Origin: an uncultured Clostridia bacterium
GTDB lineage: Bacteria > Bacillota > Clostridia > UBA1381 > UBA9506
Assembly: GCA_934438075.1 (NCBI GenBank)
Contig: CAKSBF010000008.1
Location: 1 to 64,000, forward strand
Direction of reading: 5' to 3'
DNA length: 64,000 nucleotides
Below the pieces are notes generated by a model. That model did not search any database and had not been told where the DNA came from. It saw only the letters and a program-made list of their open reading frames with translations. How positions within the stretch are numbered: the stretch's first letter is position 1; the number at the start of each line of letters is the position of its first letter. A program made the position numbers and the translations under genes. This document shows positions 1 through 9,400 of the stretch, in pieces.

Positions 1-1
1 G

Positions 2-94
2 GAAATCCGTGATGGCTATGCGGAGATTGCGATGGAGGTACATGCTTTGGAGGTCGCTTGTATCGCTGTGGGGGAAAGACTGAGTAGAGAGTAA
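2..94 (+). CDS. C-terminal end of an unidentified protein (truncated by window)
   Basis: An open frame enters from the left edge and ends at TAA 92-94, giving 30 residues (EIRDGYAEIAMEVHALEVAC... ending GERLSRE). The composition looks like a real helical protein end and a plausible terminator follows at 209-251. Too little is visible to name a family. Confidence 0.5.
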   Translation, partial: EIRDGYAEIAMEVHALEVACIAVGERLSRE

Positions 95-208
95 AGCGGA
101 TTTGAATTTGCGGGCTAGAGAACGAACCTAAAGTTGTTCTTATAAAAGTACAGGCAAAGTAAATAGGCAGATCTTTTGAAAGATATTGACAAAATGACAG
201 GTGTAAAA

Positions 209-251
209 CCGCTTGGCTTGGGATCAAATACCTTTTGCCGGGCGGCTTTTT
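209..251 (+). terminator. Rho-independent terminator of the leading partial gene
   Basis: CCGCTTGGC at 209-217 pairs fully, with two G-U pairs, with GCCGGGCGG at 237-245. C and then five T follow. It lies about 115 bases after the stop of the partial gene and before the next promoter. Confidence 0.6.
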
Positions 252-296
252 ACATACATTAACGGACAGACATTGGTGTACACGGGTCTGTAATGC

Positions 297-325
297 TTGA
301 TTTTCTTTTGCCCATATGATATACT
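297..325 (+). promoter_or_regulatory. Sigma-A-type promoter of the small membrane protein
   Basis: TTGATT at 297-302 and TATACT at 320-325 are separated by 17 bases. The start codon of the 55-aa membrane protein lies 43 bases after the -10 box. Confidence 0.65.
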
Positions 326-367
326 TATCTGTAAGATGAATTGGAATTTGTGGAGGTTTGTATTATT

Positions 368-535
368 ATGAACAAGTTTAAAACAGTGGTATCTATAATA
401 ATCATGGTCATTGCCGGTGTTGTTGGCTTATTCGTTGGTGCGTCTATGAACGAAGGTCTTAGCGGTTCTATCTTATTTTCCCTTATTGCCGGGATTGCTT
501 GTGTGATTTACACAATAGATAATCATAAGAACTAA
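368..535 (+). CDS. Small two-helix membrane protein
   Basis: This 55-aa protein starts at ATG 368, preceded by GGAGG at 352-356. A longer reading from TTG 341 would start upstream of that RBS and is less likely. Two hydrophobic stretches (about residues 6-26 and 32-48) are joined by a short polar turn (SMNEGLSG), and the tail is charged (IDNHKN). It has its own promoter (297-325) and terminator (566-595), so it is monocistronic. I do not recognise the family; the layout fits many small clostridial membrane proteins of unknown role. Confidence 0.75.
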   Translation: MNKFKTVVSIIIMVIAGVVGLFVGASMNEGLSGSILFSLIAGIACVIYTIDNHKN

Positions 536-565
536 GGTAATTTTCAATCTATATACAGCTTTTAG

Positions 566-595
566 GACAATCCCGAGGGGTTGTCTTTTGTTTTG
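566..595 (+). terminator. Terminator of the small membrane protein gene
   Basis: GACAATCC at 566-573 pairs with GGTTGTC around 579-585 with a short loop, followed by TTTTGTTTT. It lies about 30 bases after the stop at 535. Confidence 0.65.
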
Positions 596-894
596 TATGC
601 TTATCAAAATGCTTCCGCAGCCTTGTAAAGTCAAAATTTGAGCTATTTATAAAAACGGGAAGCAGGCGCAGATGGTGGTGCATAACAGCATGTTTTTGCA
701 GAGAATTTGTAAAAATAATCTTGAAAATATCTTGATGTTGGTATATCATATAAACGAAATGTATCCGGATGGCACCTTGAAAGAGGTTGCAAGAACAGCC
801 AAACAGAAGATTTTTTCAAAGGTTGCCGATTGCGGGTGATATTTCCAAAAGAGGTTGGTTTATTTTAACATAAAAATAACGGGAGGCGGTGTGT
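596..894. other. Intergenic stretch with possible short remnant ORF
   Basis: Nothing with clear homology lies between the terminator at 566-595 and the kinase start. A plus-strand frame at 672-839 (ATG to TGA, 55 codons, ending ...TAKQKIFSKVADCG) looks protein-like but lacks a good RBS and overlaps the likely kinase promoter. It may be a gene remnant. Confidence 0.3.
721..749 (+). promoter_or_regulatory. Likely promoter of the kinase/regulator pair
   Basis: TTGAAA at 721-726 and TATCAT at 744-749 have 17-base spacing. Each box differs by one base from consensus. It would give a leader of about 140 bases before the kinase gene. Confidence 0.4.
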
Positions 895-2184
895 TTGCAC
901 ACAAAAATAAGAAAATTTGCAATGCGTTTTTTTGATCGAAAACTTGATTTTCGCGTCAGGCTTTTTAATGTTCTTGCCATTGCCGGCGTTGGAATCAGTG
1001 TTGCAACCTTCATATTAAATGTAATTACAGCTATGTGGGCAAGCACTGCGGTGAGCGGACTGCTCGCAATACTTTCTGCCGGACTTTTAGTATTTACATA
1101 TAAAACAGGAAAATATCAAATCGGTTACATTGTTACTATTGTTGCTGTGTTTATGATTTTCTTTCCGTTGCTGTTTTTTGCATCGGGCGGGTATAAAAGC
1201 GGCATGCCATCAATGTTCATTTTTGCCGTCCTATTCACGGTGCTGATGCTGGAGGGTAAGAGGGCGCTGTTGGTGTCGTTTGCCGAAATTTTAGAATATA
1301 TTGGGGTTTGTGTTATCGGTTATTTCAACCCGCAACTTGTTACGTGGTTTCACAGCGATGGGGAGATGCTGGCCGATATTCTTGTTACGACTACGGTAGT
1401 CAGCATTTCTTGTGGGGCTGTTTTGTTCCTTCATCTTCGCGAATATGAGACTCAAAGGAGAAAGCTTGCCGAGCAGAACGAGCAGCTAAAGCGCCACGAC
1501 GAAGCAAAGTCTGTATTTCTGACAACGGTGGCGCATGAGATAAAAAATCCGTTAAATGCGATAAATCTGCACGCACGGGATACCTTTGAATTGTTGGGTG
1601 AAGAAGGACTGGATGTTAATACGATGAAGGAAAACCAAAGGACAATAGAAAAGATGGTCGTGCGCATTGATCGGATTGTGGTGGAGCTTATGGATACGGT
1701 TGCGATAGAGCAGGGGCGGCTCGCTCTTGATCTTATGCCGGTGCGCCTGTCCCAGGTTTTGCGCGAAGCAGCAGAAACCTATTTTGGTAAAAATGATACG
1801 GGAGAAAACCGCCTTGTATTGGAGCTGGATGAAAATCTGCCTCCTATTCAGGCTGATTGCGCAAGGGTTATGCAGGTGGTAACAAATCTGCTTTCAAACA
1901 GTATGCAGCATACTAAAAACGGTATTATTACAGTTACGCTTAAAGGTTGTGGTACTGATCAGCTTGTTTCCGTTTCAGATAATGGTGAGGGTATGCGTGA
2001 TGAGATAAAAAGCAAGGCCTTTGATGGGTATGTTTCCGTAAGCAAGGAATATTGGCGGCACGGCATAGGATTATTTGTTTGTCATCAGATTATCGAGTCA
2101 CACCGAGGTAAGATATGGATTGAGAGTGAGCTTGGGAATGGTACGACTGTGTCGTTTACCTTACCCGGTACGGAGGAAAAATAA
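895..2184 (+). CDS. Membrane sensor histidine kinase
   Basis: This 429-aa kinase likely starts at TTG 895, 8 bases after GGGAGG (881-886). A GTG at 889 sits too close to that RBS. About residues 20-185 are a multi-pass membrane region (five to six segments) with almost no extracellular domain, so it may sense membrane or cell-surface state. A charged coil (REYETQRRKLAEQNEQ) leads to the HisKA H-box TVAHEIKNPLNA, with the phospho-accepting His at about residue 214. Next comes an HATPase domain with N-box (NLLSNSMQH), G1 (SDNGEGM), G2 (HGIGLFV) and a final GNGTTVSF motif. Its stop codon directly abuts the ATG of the response regulator, so the two are translationally linked. The neighbouring giant surface proteins are possible targets (inference). 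Confidence 0.9.
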   Translation: MHTKIRKFAMRFFDRKLDFRVRLFNVLAIAGVGISVATFILNVITAMWASTAVSGLLAILSAGLLVFTYKTGKYQIGYIVTIVAVFMIFFPLLFFASGGYKSGMPSMFIFAVLFTVLMLEGKRALLVSFAEILEYIGVCVIGYFNPQLVTWFHSDGEMLADILVTTTVVSISCGAVLFLHLREYETQRRKLAEQNEQLKRHDEAKSVFLTTVAHEIKNPLNAINLHARDTFELLGEEGLDVNTMKENQRTIEKMVVRIDRIVVELMDTVAIEQGRLALDLMPVRLSQVLREAAETYFGKNDTGENRLVLELDENLPPIQADCARVMQVVTNLLSNSMQHTKNGIITVTLKGCGTDQLVSVSDNGEGMRDEIKSKAFDGYVSVSKEYWRHGIGLFVCHQIIESHRGKIWIESELGNGTTVSFTLPGTEEK

Positions 2185-2886
2185 ATGGAATCAAAGAAAG
2201 CTACAATACTTATCGTTGAAGATGAACCAGAGGTTTTAAATATTAATGCACGTATGTTAAGACGCAGAGGCTATGATGTCATTACTGCAAGCTCTGCGGA
2301 AGAGAGCCGCCGCTGTATGTCGCGTGCTATTCCCGATATGCTTATTTTAGATATTATGCTCCCGGACGGCAGCGGATATGATATATGCGGAGAGTTTCGT
2401 TTAATAAGTGATAACCCGGTAATATTTTTGACGGGGAAAAATGAGATTTCCGACAAAGTGAAGGGTCTGGACCGCGGCGGTGACTACTACCTGACGAAGC
2501 CGTATAGTTTTGATGAGCTTCTCGCGGTTACGGAACGGCTTTTGACCCGCCACTTCAAAGTAAAAGAAAAGCATGAACGGTTTGAGCATATTACAAAAGG
2601 CTCTATTACGTTGGATCTTTCCAAAAATAAAGCATTTGTAAGCGGTAAGGATGTGGGGCTTACCATGAAAGAATTTGCTTTGCTTCTTCTTTTGATGAAA
2701 AATGAAGATAAAATTTTTTCGCCAAATGAATTATATGAACTGGTTTGGGGTTCGCCGTCCGTTGACGATACACGCACCATACGTTTTCATATGGGAAATC
2801 TGAAAAAGAAAATTCGTACAGAAAATGCAGAAGATTATGACATTATATCGATTTACGGAAAAGGGTATTGTTTTACAACGAATTGA
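2185..2886 (+). CDS. OmpR/PhoB-type response regulator
   Basis: This 233-aa protein is of normal family length. The receiver domain (about residues 6-120) has the acidic pair E12-D13, phospho-acceptor D56 in LILDIMLPD, the switch Thr in FLTGK and the conserved Lys in TKPYS. A winged-helix DNA-binding domain follows (about 132-233; LTMKEFALLLLLM, recognition region DDTRTIRFHMGNLKKKI, C-terminal IYGKGYCF hairpin). The ATG immediately follows the kinase stop (2182-2184). Known for the family: phosphorylated dimers bind direct repeats upstream of target promoters. Target genes are not visible with certainty. Confidence 0.93.
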   Translation: MESKKATILIVEDEPEVLNINARMLRRRGYDVITASSAEESRRCMSRAIPDMLILDIMLPDGSGYDICGEFRLISDNPVIFLTGKNEISDKVKGLDRGGDYYLTKPYSFDELLAVTERLLTRHFKVKEKHERFEHITKGSITLDLSKNKAFVSGKDVGLTMKEFALLLLLMKNEDKIFSPNELYELVWGSPSVDDTRTIRFHMGNLKKKIRTENAEDYDIISIYGKGYCFTTN

Positions 2887-2928
2887 ATTGTAAGTTTTTC
2901 CTAACAATTTAAAAAATGCGGCTTTTTC

Positions 2929-2999
2929 TGCTATACTTTATATAGTGGAAGAGGCTGTCGCCCCGATTGGCCTTTGACCATCGGGGTTTTTGTTTTTTT
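2929..2999 (+). promoter_or_regulatory. Extended -10 promoter followed by terminator-like hairpin (possible attenuator)
   Basis: TGCTATACT at 2929-2937 matches an extended -10 box; a -35 box is poor. About 24 bases later CCCCGAT (2961-2967), extended by TGG/CCA, pairs with ATCGGGG (2980-2986) and is followed by TTTTTGTTTTTTT. The RBS of the receiver gene begins at 3001. The hairpin may simply end the kinase/regulator transcript, or it may be an attenuator in the leader of the receiver/giant-protein operon. Confidence 0.5.
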
Positions 3000-3012
3000 A
3001 GGAGGTGTTTGT

Positions 3013-3378
3013 TTGAAAATACTGATTGTGGGTCATGATGCACATCTTGCAGCTTTGACCGGAAAAATTCTTGAACGGAGCGGATATGACACGGTGTGCT
3101 GCTCGTGTATTGCAGAAATTTCGGAGTTGTTTGAAAGCAAAAATATTGGTCTGGTTATTGCAGACATGGAAGCCGAAGAGGCAGAACGGATACAGTTTTG
3201 CAAAATGGTAAAGGGAATAAACAAACCGCCCAAATTGCTTTTTATCGGCAGAAGCAGTGATGAAGAAATTCCCATGCTTAATGCAGGGGCAGATGATTGG
3301 ATCAGAAAACCATATAAAACGGATGTATTTATTGCCAGAATATCCGCTTTAATGCGGCAGCGTAAAAATATTTTGTAA
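3013..3378 (+). CDS. Stand-alone receiver-domain protein
   Basis: This 121-aa protein starts at TTG 3013, 7 bases after GGAGG (3001-3005). An in-frame upstream reading from 2974 would run through the hairpin and ignore the RBS. It is a single CheY-like receiver: beta1 KILIVGHD with only one of the usual two acidic residues (D9), phospho-acceptor D51 in LVIADME, Ser81/Ser82 at the switch position, and K99-P100 in IRKPYK. There is no output domain. It lies 24 bases ahead of the 2517-aa protein. It could be a phosphate sink or adaptor for the upstream kinase (inference). Confidence 0.8.
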   Translation: MKILIVGHDAHLAALTGKILERSGYDTVCCSCIAEISELFESKNIGLVIADMEAEEAERIQFCKMVKGINKPPKLLFIGRSSDEEIPMLNAGADDWIRKPYKTDVFIARISALMRQRKNIL

Positions 3379-3402
3379 GCAGTTAAAAGGAGGATTGTTG
3401 AT

Positions 3403-6400
3403 ATGAAAAAAAGATTTACAGCATGTGTTCTTGCATTCAGTATGTTTACCAGTCAGGTTTCGGGTATGGTGTCGGCTGCTGAAGACGGAAAGAATACGTA
3501 CGGACATTCCATAACATATAAACCTGTAACACAGCTTTATACAGGCGGAGAAACGGTAAAATTTTTTGACGCCGGCATAACCGAATGGGGAAAATTAAGC
3601 GACAGTATAACAAGAAGCGAAGCGGAATCCATAAAATGGCTGCAGACTAACAACTATCTGCTGAACCGCTTCGGACGTAAATTCAACACCGCAATCAACA
3701 TGCCCGGCTGCTTTAATTCAAAGGGGGAATGGCTGACGCAGATAAAGGGGCCGAGAAACGTTCGGAGATGGGATGCCAATGTACGTTTCAATGCGCTTGT
3801 TGATAAAGAGCAAAGAGAAAACGGAAACATATCCAATATGTATGATAAGGGCGATATACAATACTTTTTCTCATGGAAGGTAAAAACCGTTCAGACGAGA
3901 TGGGGTTTGAACGATAAAAGCAATGACACGGGTTTTACATTGGCTTTGAGTGAATGGGTGTCCTCAAGCGGCGGGGGATGGAAGAAATATAATACGCTTG
4001 GCGATGGGCCTAACTTGGGTAATTTTTCCGCTTGGAAAAACGGCGAAAACCTTACTCTTATCGGCTTTTCGGCAAGAAGCGATAAAGATGCGACTGTTGA
4101 TTCTTACCTGTCCGGCGCAATGCTGGTTGGCAGAGATGTCAAGGGTCCGGGGATCCGCTCTGTCAGAGTGACTTCTGATGCGGAAGGGAAAAATGAAATT
4201 AAAAATGGAGCAATAACACTCGATACAGTAGATAAGCTTAACGAACGCACGATATATTTTCAGGTGCAGTGGGATGAGCCGGTAGTTTTTAATGGCATGA
4301 CGGCAAAGGAGCTTGAAAAGCTTACGCTGCAAGTTGAGACAATCGGCATTGACGGCACAAGCGGCATGATAGCCGAAGCTCCTTTCCTGAAATTTGCGCC
4401 ATCAAAGACAGATGGAAAACCGGTTATGGTTTTTGAATATAAAATTGCCGATCCATACACGGATAACTCGGCTGTTACGCAGGAGCGGGGATATTTCTAT
4501 AGGTTCAGCAAGGTAACGGTATCGGAAAAAGAAAATGCAAAGCTTTGGAACAACATATATGATATTTCGGGTAATAAATTTGCCTCAGACGAAAACGGTC
4601 AGCAGCCGTCAGGCAAGGTTGCTACGGCAATCAGCGGTTCGCCTAGGGTTGATTTGACACCCTTTGGCATAAAAAATATAAGAATAACAAAAAAATCGGA
4701 GGACACAAGCGCCTTTATCGGGAACGGGGATTTGCTCGCTGTCACTCTGGAGCTGAATAAGCCTATGGCAGCAAATACGGAACTAGAGGTACTTCCCGAG
4801 GTGACGCTTAACGTTGAAGATCCCGACGGCAATGATGTTGTTATAAAGCCAAGTCAAGAAGAACTGAGAAGGAAATATTATTCTTCTTTCTATGGGGATT
4901 GGAGAGAATATGAATATTTTTGGGTTAACCAAAAACGGATTTGTGCGGTAGAACCCTCTGATGACCGCAAAGCGATTACATACTACATACAGCTTCACGA
5001 AGGATATAAAATGAAAAACGGCACATCTGTTAAGGTTACGTCCGTTTCATCACGCGGAGCGGGCATTAAGGACGAATGCGGATATTCATTTATGAATTAT
5101 GCTTTAAATGACGACGGCAGACTTTCGCCTACAGATATTCCAACAGGCGCAAAGAGCAAAATTGCTGAGTATACGGTTGCACCCGATAAGCAGTATAAGC
5201 TTGACTATGATGCACCGTCGGTGGAAATATTGGCAGCTGATATGGGAAACGGTATTATTTCAATAATAGCTTTGGCGGATGATATTTCTCTGGAAGGCTG
5301 CGATGCGGCTTTTACAGTGAAGGTAAACGGAAGTGTGGAAAATGATGGAATAAGCTATCAGGCAGCGGCATCTGAGAACTACCGTGAATCGGAGTGGAAA
5401 AAAGCTGCAGCAGGGACGTTAAACATATTGTTCAGTGCACCGATTCTTAACGAAGACGGAAAAAGCAAAGCTTACGGATTCATTAAATTGCCGCAAAGAA
5501 GTGAAGCAGACAAAATAAATATAAGCGCTGTTATCGTAGATGAAGCGGGAAACAGTGCAAACGCGGAAAAGGAATTTTCAGCACCCGAATGGAGTGGGTT
5601 TGATACGCTTGCACCATCTGTGAAGGCTTCGGTAAACCAAGAAGAAATCAGCATTGTTATTTCCGATATTGACGATGAGATTACATATATGTACGGCTTT
5701 CCTGAGGATGAGAGCAACGAACCTGCAGTATATATCACCTCTGCAGGAAAGAGCGGAGTCCTTTCATCTCCTGACCTTCCTGCGGAAGGAATGGTTTATC
5801 AAAGAGTAGCATGGATTAAAGCAAGTGACTCAAACGGTAACACAAGTGATGTTTTGAAGATTCCTGTGAAATTTGACAGAACATACACTGCGGTCAACTA
5901 TACGGCTGACACCGACAAGACCTATTTTCCGGGAGATTATCCTTCTGCTGAGATTAAGATTGAAAATGCAAAGGCTTATTGGTATATGTGGGCGGAAAAG
6001 CCCGCAGGTGTTCCTGACACAGCGGCTTATATTTCCGAGCATTTCCTTGCTGATATGAAGTCGCGCGCCGAAATACTTGGCAAGGCAGCCGCGCTTGAGG
6101 ATGAGGATCCGGATACTGAGCAAAGCAATAATCAACATGAGCTTACAGTTACACTTGAGGCCGATACACCGGTTGTTGCAGGTATTAACCCTGCAAATGA
6201 AAGTTACGGCGAAAACATTTTGCCGGATGAGACCTCACGCCCGATTGTTCTTGTACTTGCGGCAGAGAAGGATGATGGGAGCACATTGGTAAAAGCGATT
6301 GAGTTTAATACGTTTTATAGTGCCCCAAAGGTTAATGTCCGTCAAAACCGTTTCTCAACAAACGATCATGCCGGAAAGAGAGTCGACTATGTAAGAGATG

Positions 6401-9400
6401 GCGGGAAAGCCGGCCTGCTTTGGGCAAGCGATACCGACCAATATGCTTATCCGCTTAATACACCGAATCTGTATGGCTTCGCGCAGGCAGAAATTTATCT
6501 TGCCGCGGACCCCGTAACAGGTCTTGAGCGTGTGGATATGGCAAACAGCTCTGTTACCTTGGAAAAGGTGGTTTATGAGGGAGCGGATGTTCAAGGTAGT
6601 GAAACGGAACGTACAGTTATTGGTGAATGGAAACTTGAAAATATTGGCTTGAGCAGGCTTTCGAATGGCATTAGCAGTGCAGTGCTTGATATTGACCCCA
6701 ATAGCCTGGAAACGAATTATTATAAGAGTAGCGAAAACGGCAGCTGTCTCGGCATACGTTATGAATTTGTTTGCAATATGCATTATATGGGAGGTATTGC
6801 ACCAACGAAAACGGCAATTACATATTTTGCATTTAACAATACGCCGAGCGGCTTTATTCACAGCACGTTATATGACACGGGCAGCTGGATGAGTCAGTAT
6901 CATAAGCTGGATAATTTTGACAAGAAGAACGTTGAGGCAATATTTGACCAAAATGGGCGTGATATCACATCAAATGTTCCGGTTTATACGGTATCAACGA
7001 GCTATCCGGAGGGATATGGCTATAAGGAATACATTTGTTTTTCGGCTCCCGGGGGAGAATTTGGACTTGACAGCGACAGAGCGTATTATGGTGCACCCGT
7101 CCAAAATACGGTTGATATGAACAACACGTCAAAACTGGCAGTGCACATCGGAACTGACCCCGATAAACTTTCCGATGTTCTTCCCTTTACGGTTGCATCA
7201 TATGATGTTTTGTCTGCTCCTTATGATGTGGGACAATACCTTTTTGGCGACAAGGATGAGCTTCGTGAGGTAACTTTATATTACAGGTTTGAACATCCGG
7301 AACGCGGCACGGTTTCCCCGATTTATGTTATGAAAATCCGCAGGGATAATGTGGATCCTGTGTTTGACATTTCTATATCGGAAACAAGGCGCCCGACAAA
7401 TGAGGTTCTCGTCAAGCTAAACGCGTTGTATGATACACAGATGGCATCTGACGGTACAATTGTAATTGATACACCGGAGACAGTGCTGCGTTCCGGTGAA
7501 TATATGTTTGACGCATGGAGAGCGGCAACGGACAATGATGATCTGGACAATATTCCGCAGGAGGACCAAAACTGGGTATGGGTTTCCTACGATGAGGATA
7601 CAGATACAAATGTTTATAAATGTTACGTAAGAGTTAGCCCGGACGAGGATGGCATTTATCATTTTGTAAGCAATGGATACTTTGTTCCGTACACAGTTGA
7701 TAATGCCGGAAACAGAAACACATCTGTTCTGGTTAATGGGGAAAGTATTGAGATTATGTCCGGAGGTATGGATTGGCCGTGCTATTATATAACAAACGTG
7801 GACGGAGAACCGCCGGAATTTGCCACCGAACCGATCTTCACAGCAAATGAAGGAAGCTTTAATGTAACAGCGAAAACAGATGATTCCGTTAAAAACGTAT
7901 ACCTGAAATTTGATAAAGACTATTCAGGACTTCTTTTCGGGGAAACTTCAGAAGAAAGCACTATGTATAATATAAAAAATGTACCGGGTATCATTTCGGG
8001 CGGCTTCAGCAGCGAAAACGGAGAAATTGACGCGGAGATTTACGTTAAACATTCTGAAGCCATACCGCTGTCCTCTGTAACGCTTGTAATTGAAGATAGC
8101 GCAGGCAATCAAACGGAATATGCCTATAGTTTCACATCACCTCTTTACGGCAAGAAAGCGGAAATCACAAACACAAAGAATACAAACGGATATCCGGTTT
8201 ACCGTTACGGTGAAACGCTTGATTTCAGTGTCCCTGTGAAACTTGACGGCCTTGGCGAATGGTATTCTCTTTCGCATAACAATGCCTCGGTATACAGTGA
8301 CGGAATCACACAAATCGAATTTACTGACTTGTTTGGTGAGAGCGGAAAAGAAAATATTTATGCGGATATTTTCGGTGGGGCATTTGCTCATTCGCTGATA
8401 TTCACCGTAAACGGCGAGAAAATAGCACCGCAGACTGCTGTATCAGCCGACGTAAAGGTGACAATTGATACGAGCAAGACAAAAGGTTTGTCGGTTGAGG
8501 GTGGAAAAACGGAATTTACATTTACTGAAAACGGAACTTTGACTTATTCTCTCATAAATTCAGAACTTGGCCAAACAAGAGAATTTAGTGTTCCGATTGC
8601 AAATATTGACAAAACAGCACCGGAGGCAATTGTCGGCTTTCATACGGAGAGTGAAAAAGATGTCGAAACAGGTGTGCGGAGGATCTATTCTGCAACATAT
8701 TCCATCGAAGGCTTCAGCGAGGACGATGTTATTTTGCTGCCGTCTGAAAATGGAGCCGCACCTTCCGATGTTACTTTTGATTATGGTTCGGAGAATAAAA
8801 AATATACCTTCCGATTCCGTGATGCGGCAGGAAACGAGGGTTCATATACAGCGGACGCCTCAGAGATAGAATTTGCTCAGAGAATGGATAATAAGATAAC
8901 AGCTTACCGGCTGACATATTTGGCGGCTGATGAGAATGGTTTTAGAACTCTCGGACAATTTGGAGTTAATGACGAGATTAAGTCTCTCGGCTTGGTTAAC
9001 AGGGGTGTATCCGTAAAGACAGAAGCGTTAAATCAAAACGGTGAAGTTGTTTCGGCCACTGTTTCGGTAAACGGAGATTTGCCGGACGGCGCGGCGGTAT
9101 ATGCAAAGGAAAAGCTTGTGATGTTTACTTCCGAAAGCGATGCGGCAAGAACGGTAAATTTGACGCTTACAGGAACCGGCGCTGCAAATTCAATCAACGT
9201 TCCGGTTGTGCTTCCGGCAGACACCATTGATTTAACGGCTCCAACGGGTACGGTTATTTATATGCCGGAAGAAAATAGTGTTAAGGCATATCTTGTAACA
9301 AATGATACAGACTTAGCGGAAAACGGCGTGCAGGTAACGGGAACAAAGATTGACGGAACAGCATTTGAACTGAAAATGGATGAGAATGGGTATTATACGG

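Noticed and set aside
186..191. Perfect TTGACA
   Set aside because: No acceptable -10 box 16-19 bases downstream; a terminator follows instead.
549..749. Minus-strand frame of 66 codons
   Set aside because: No RBS, covers a terminator and the likely kinase promoter.
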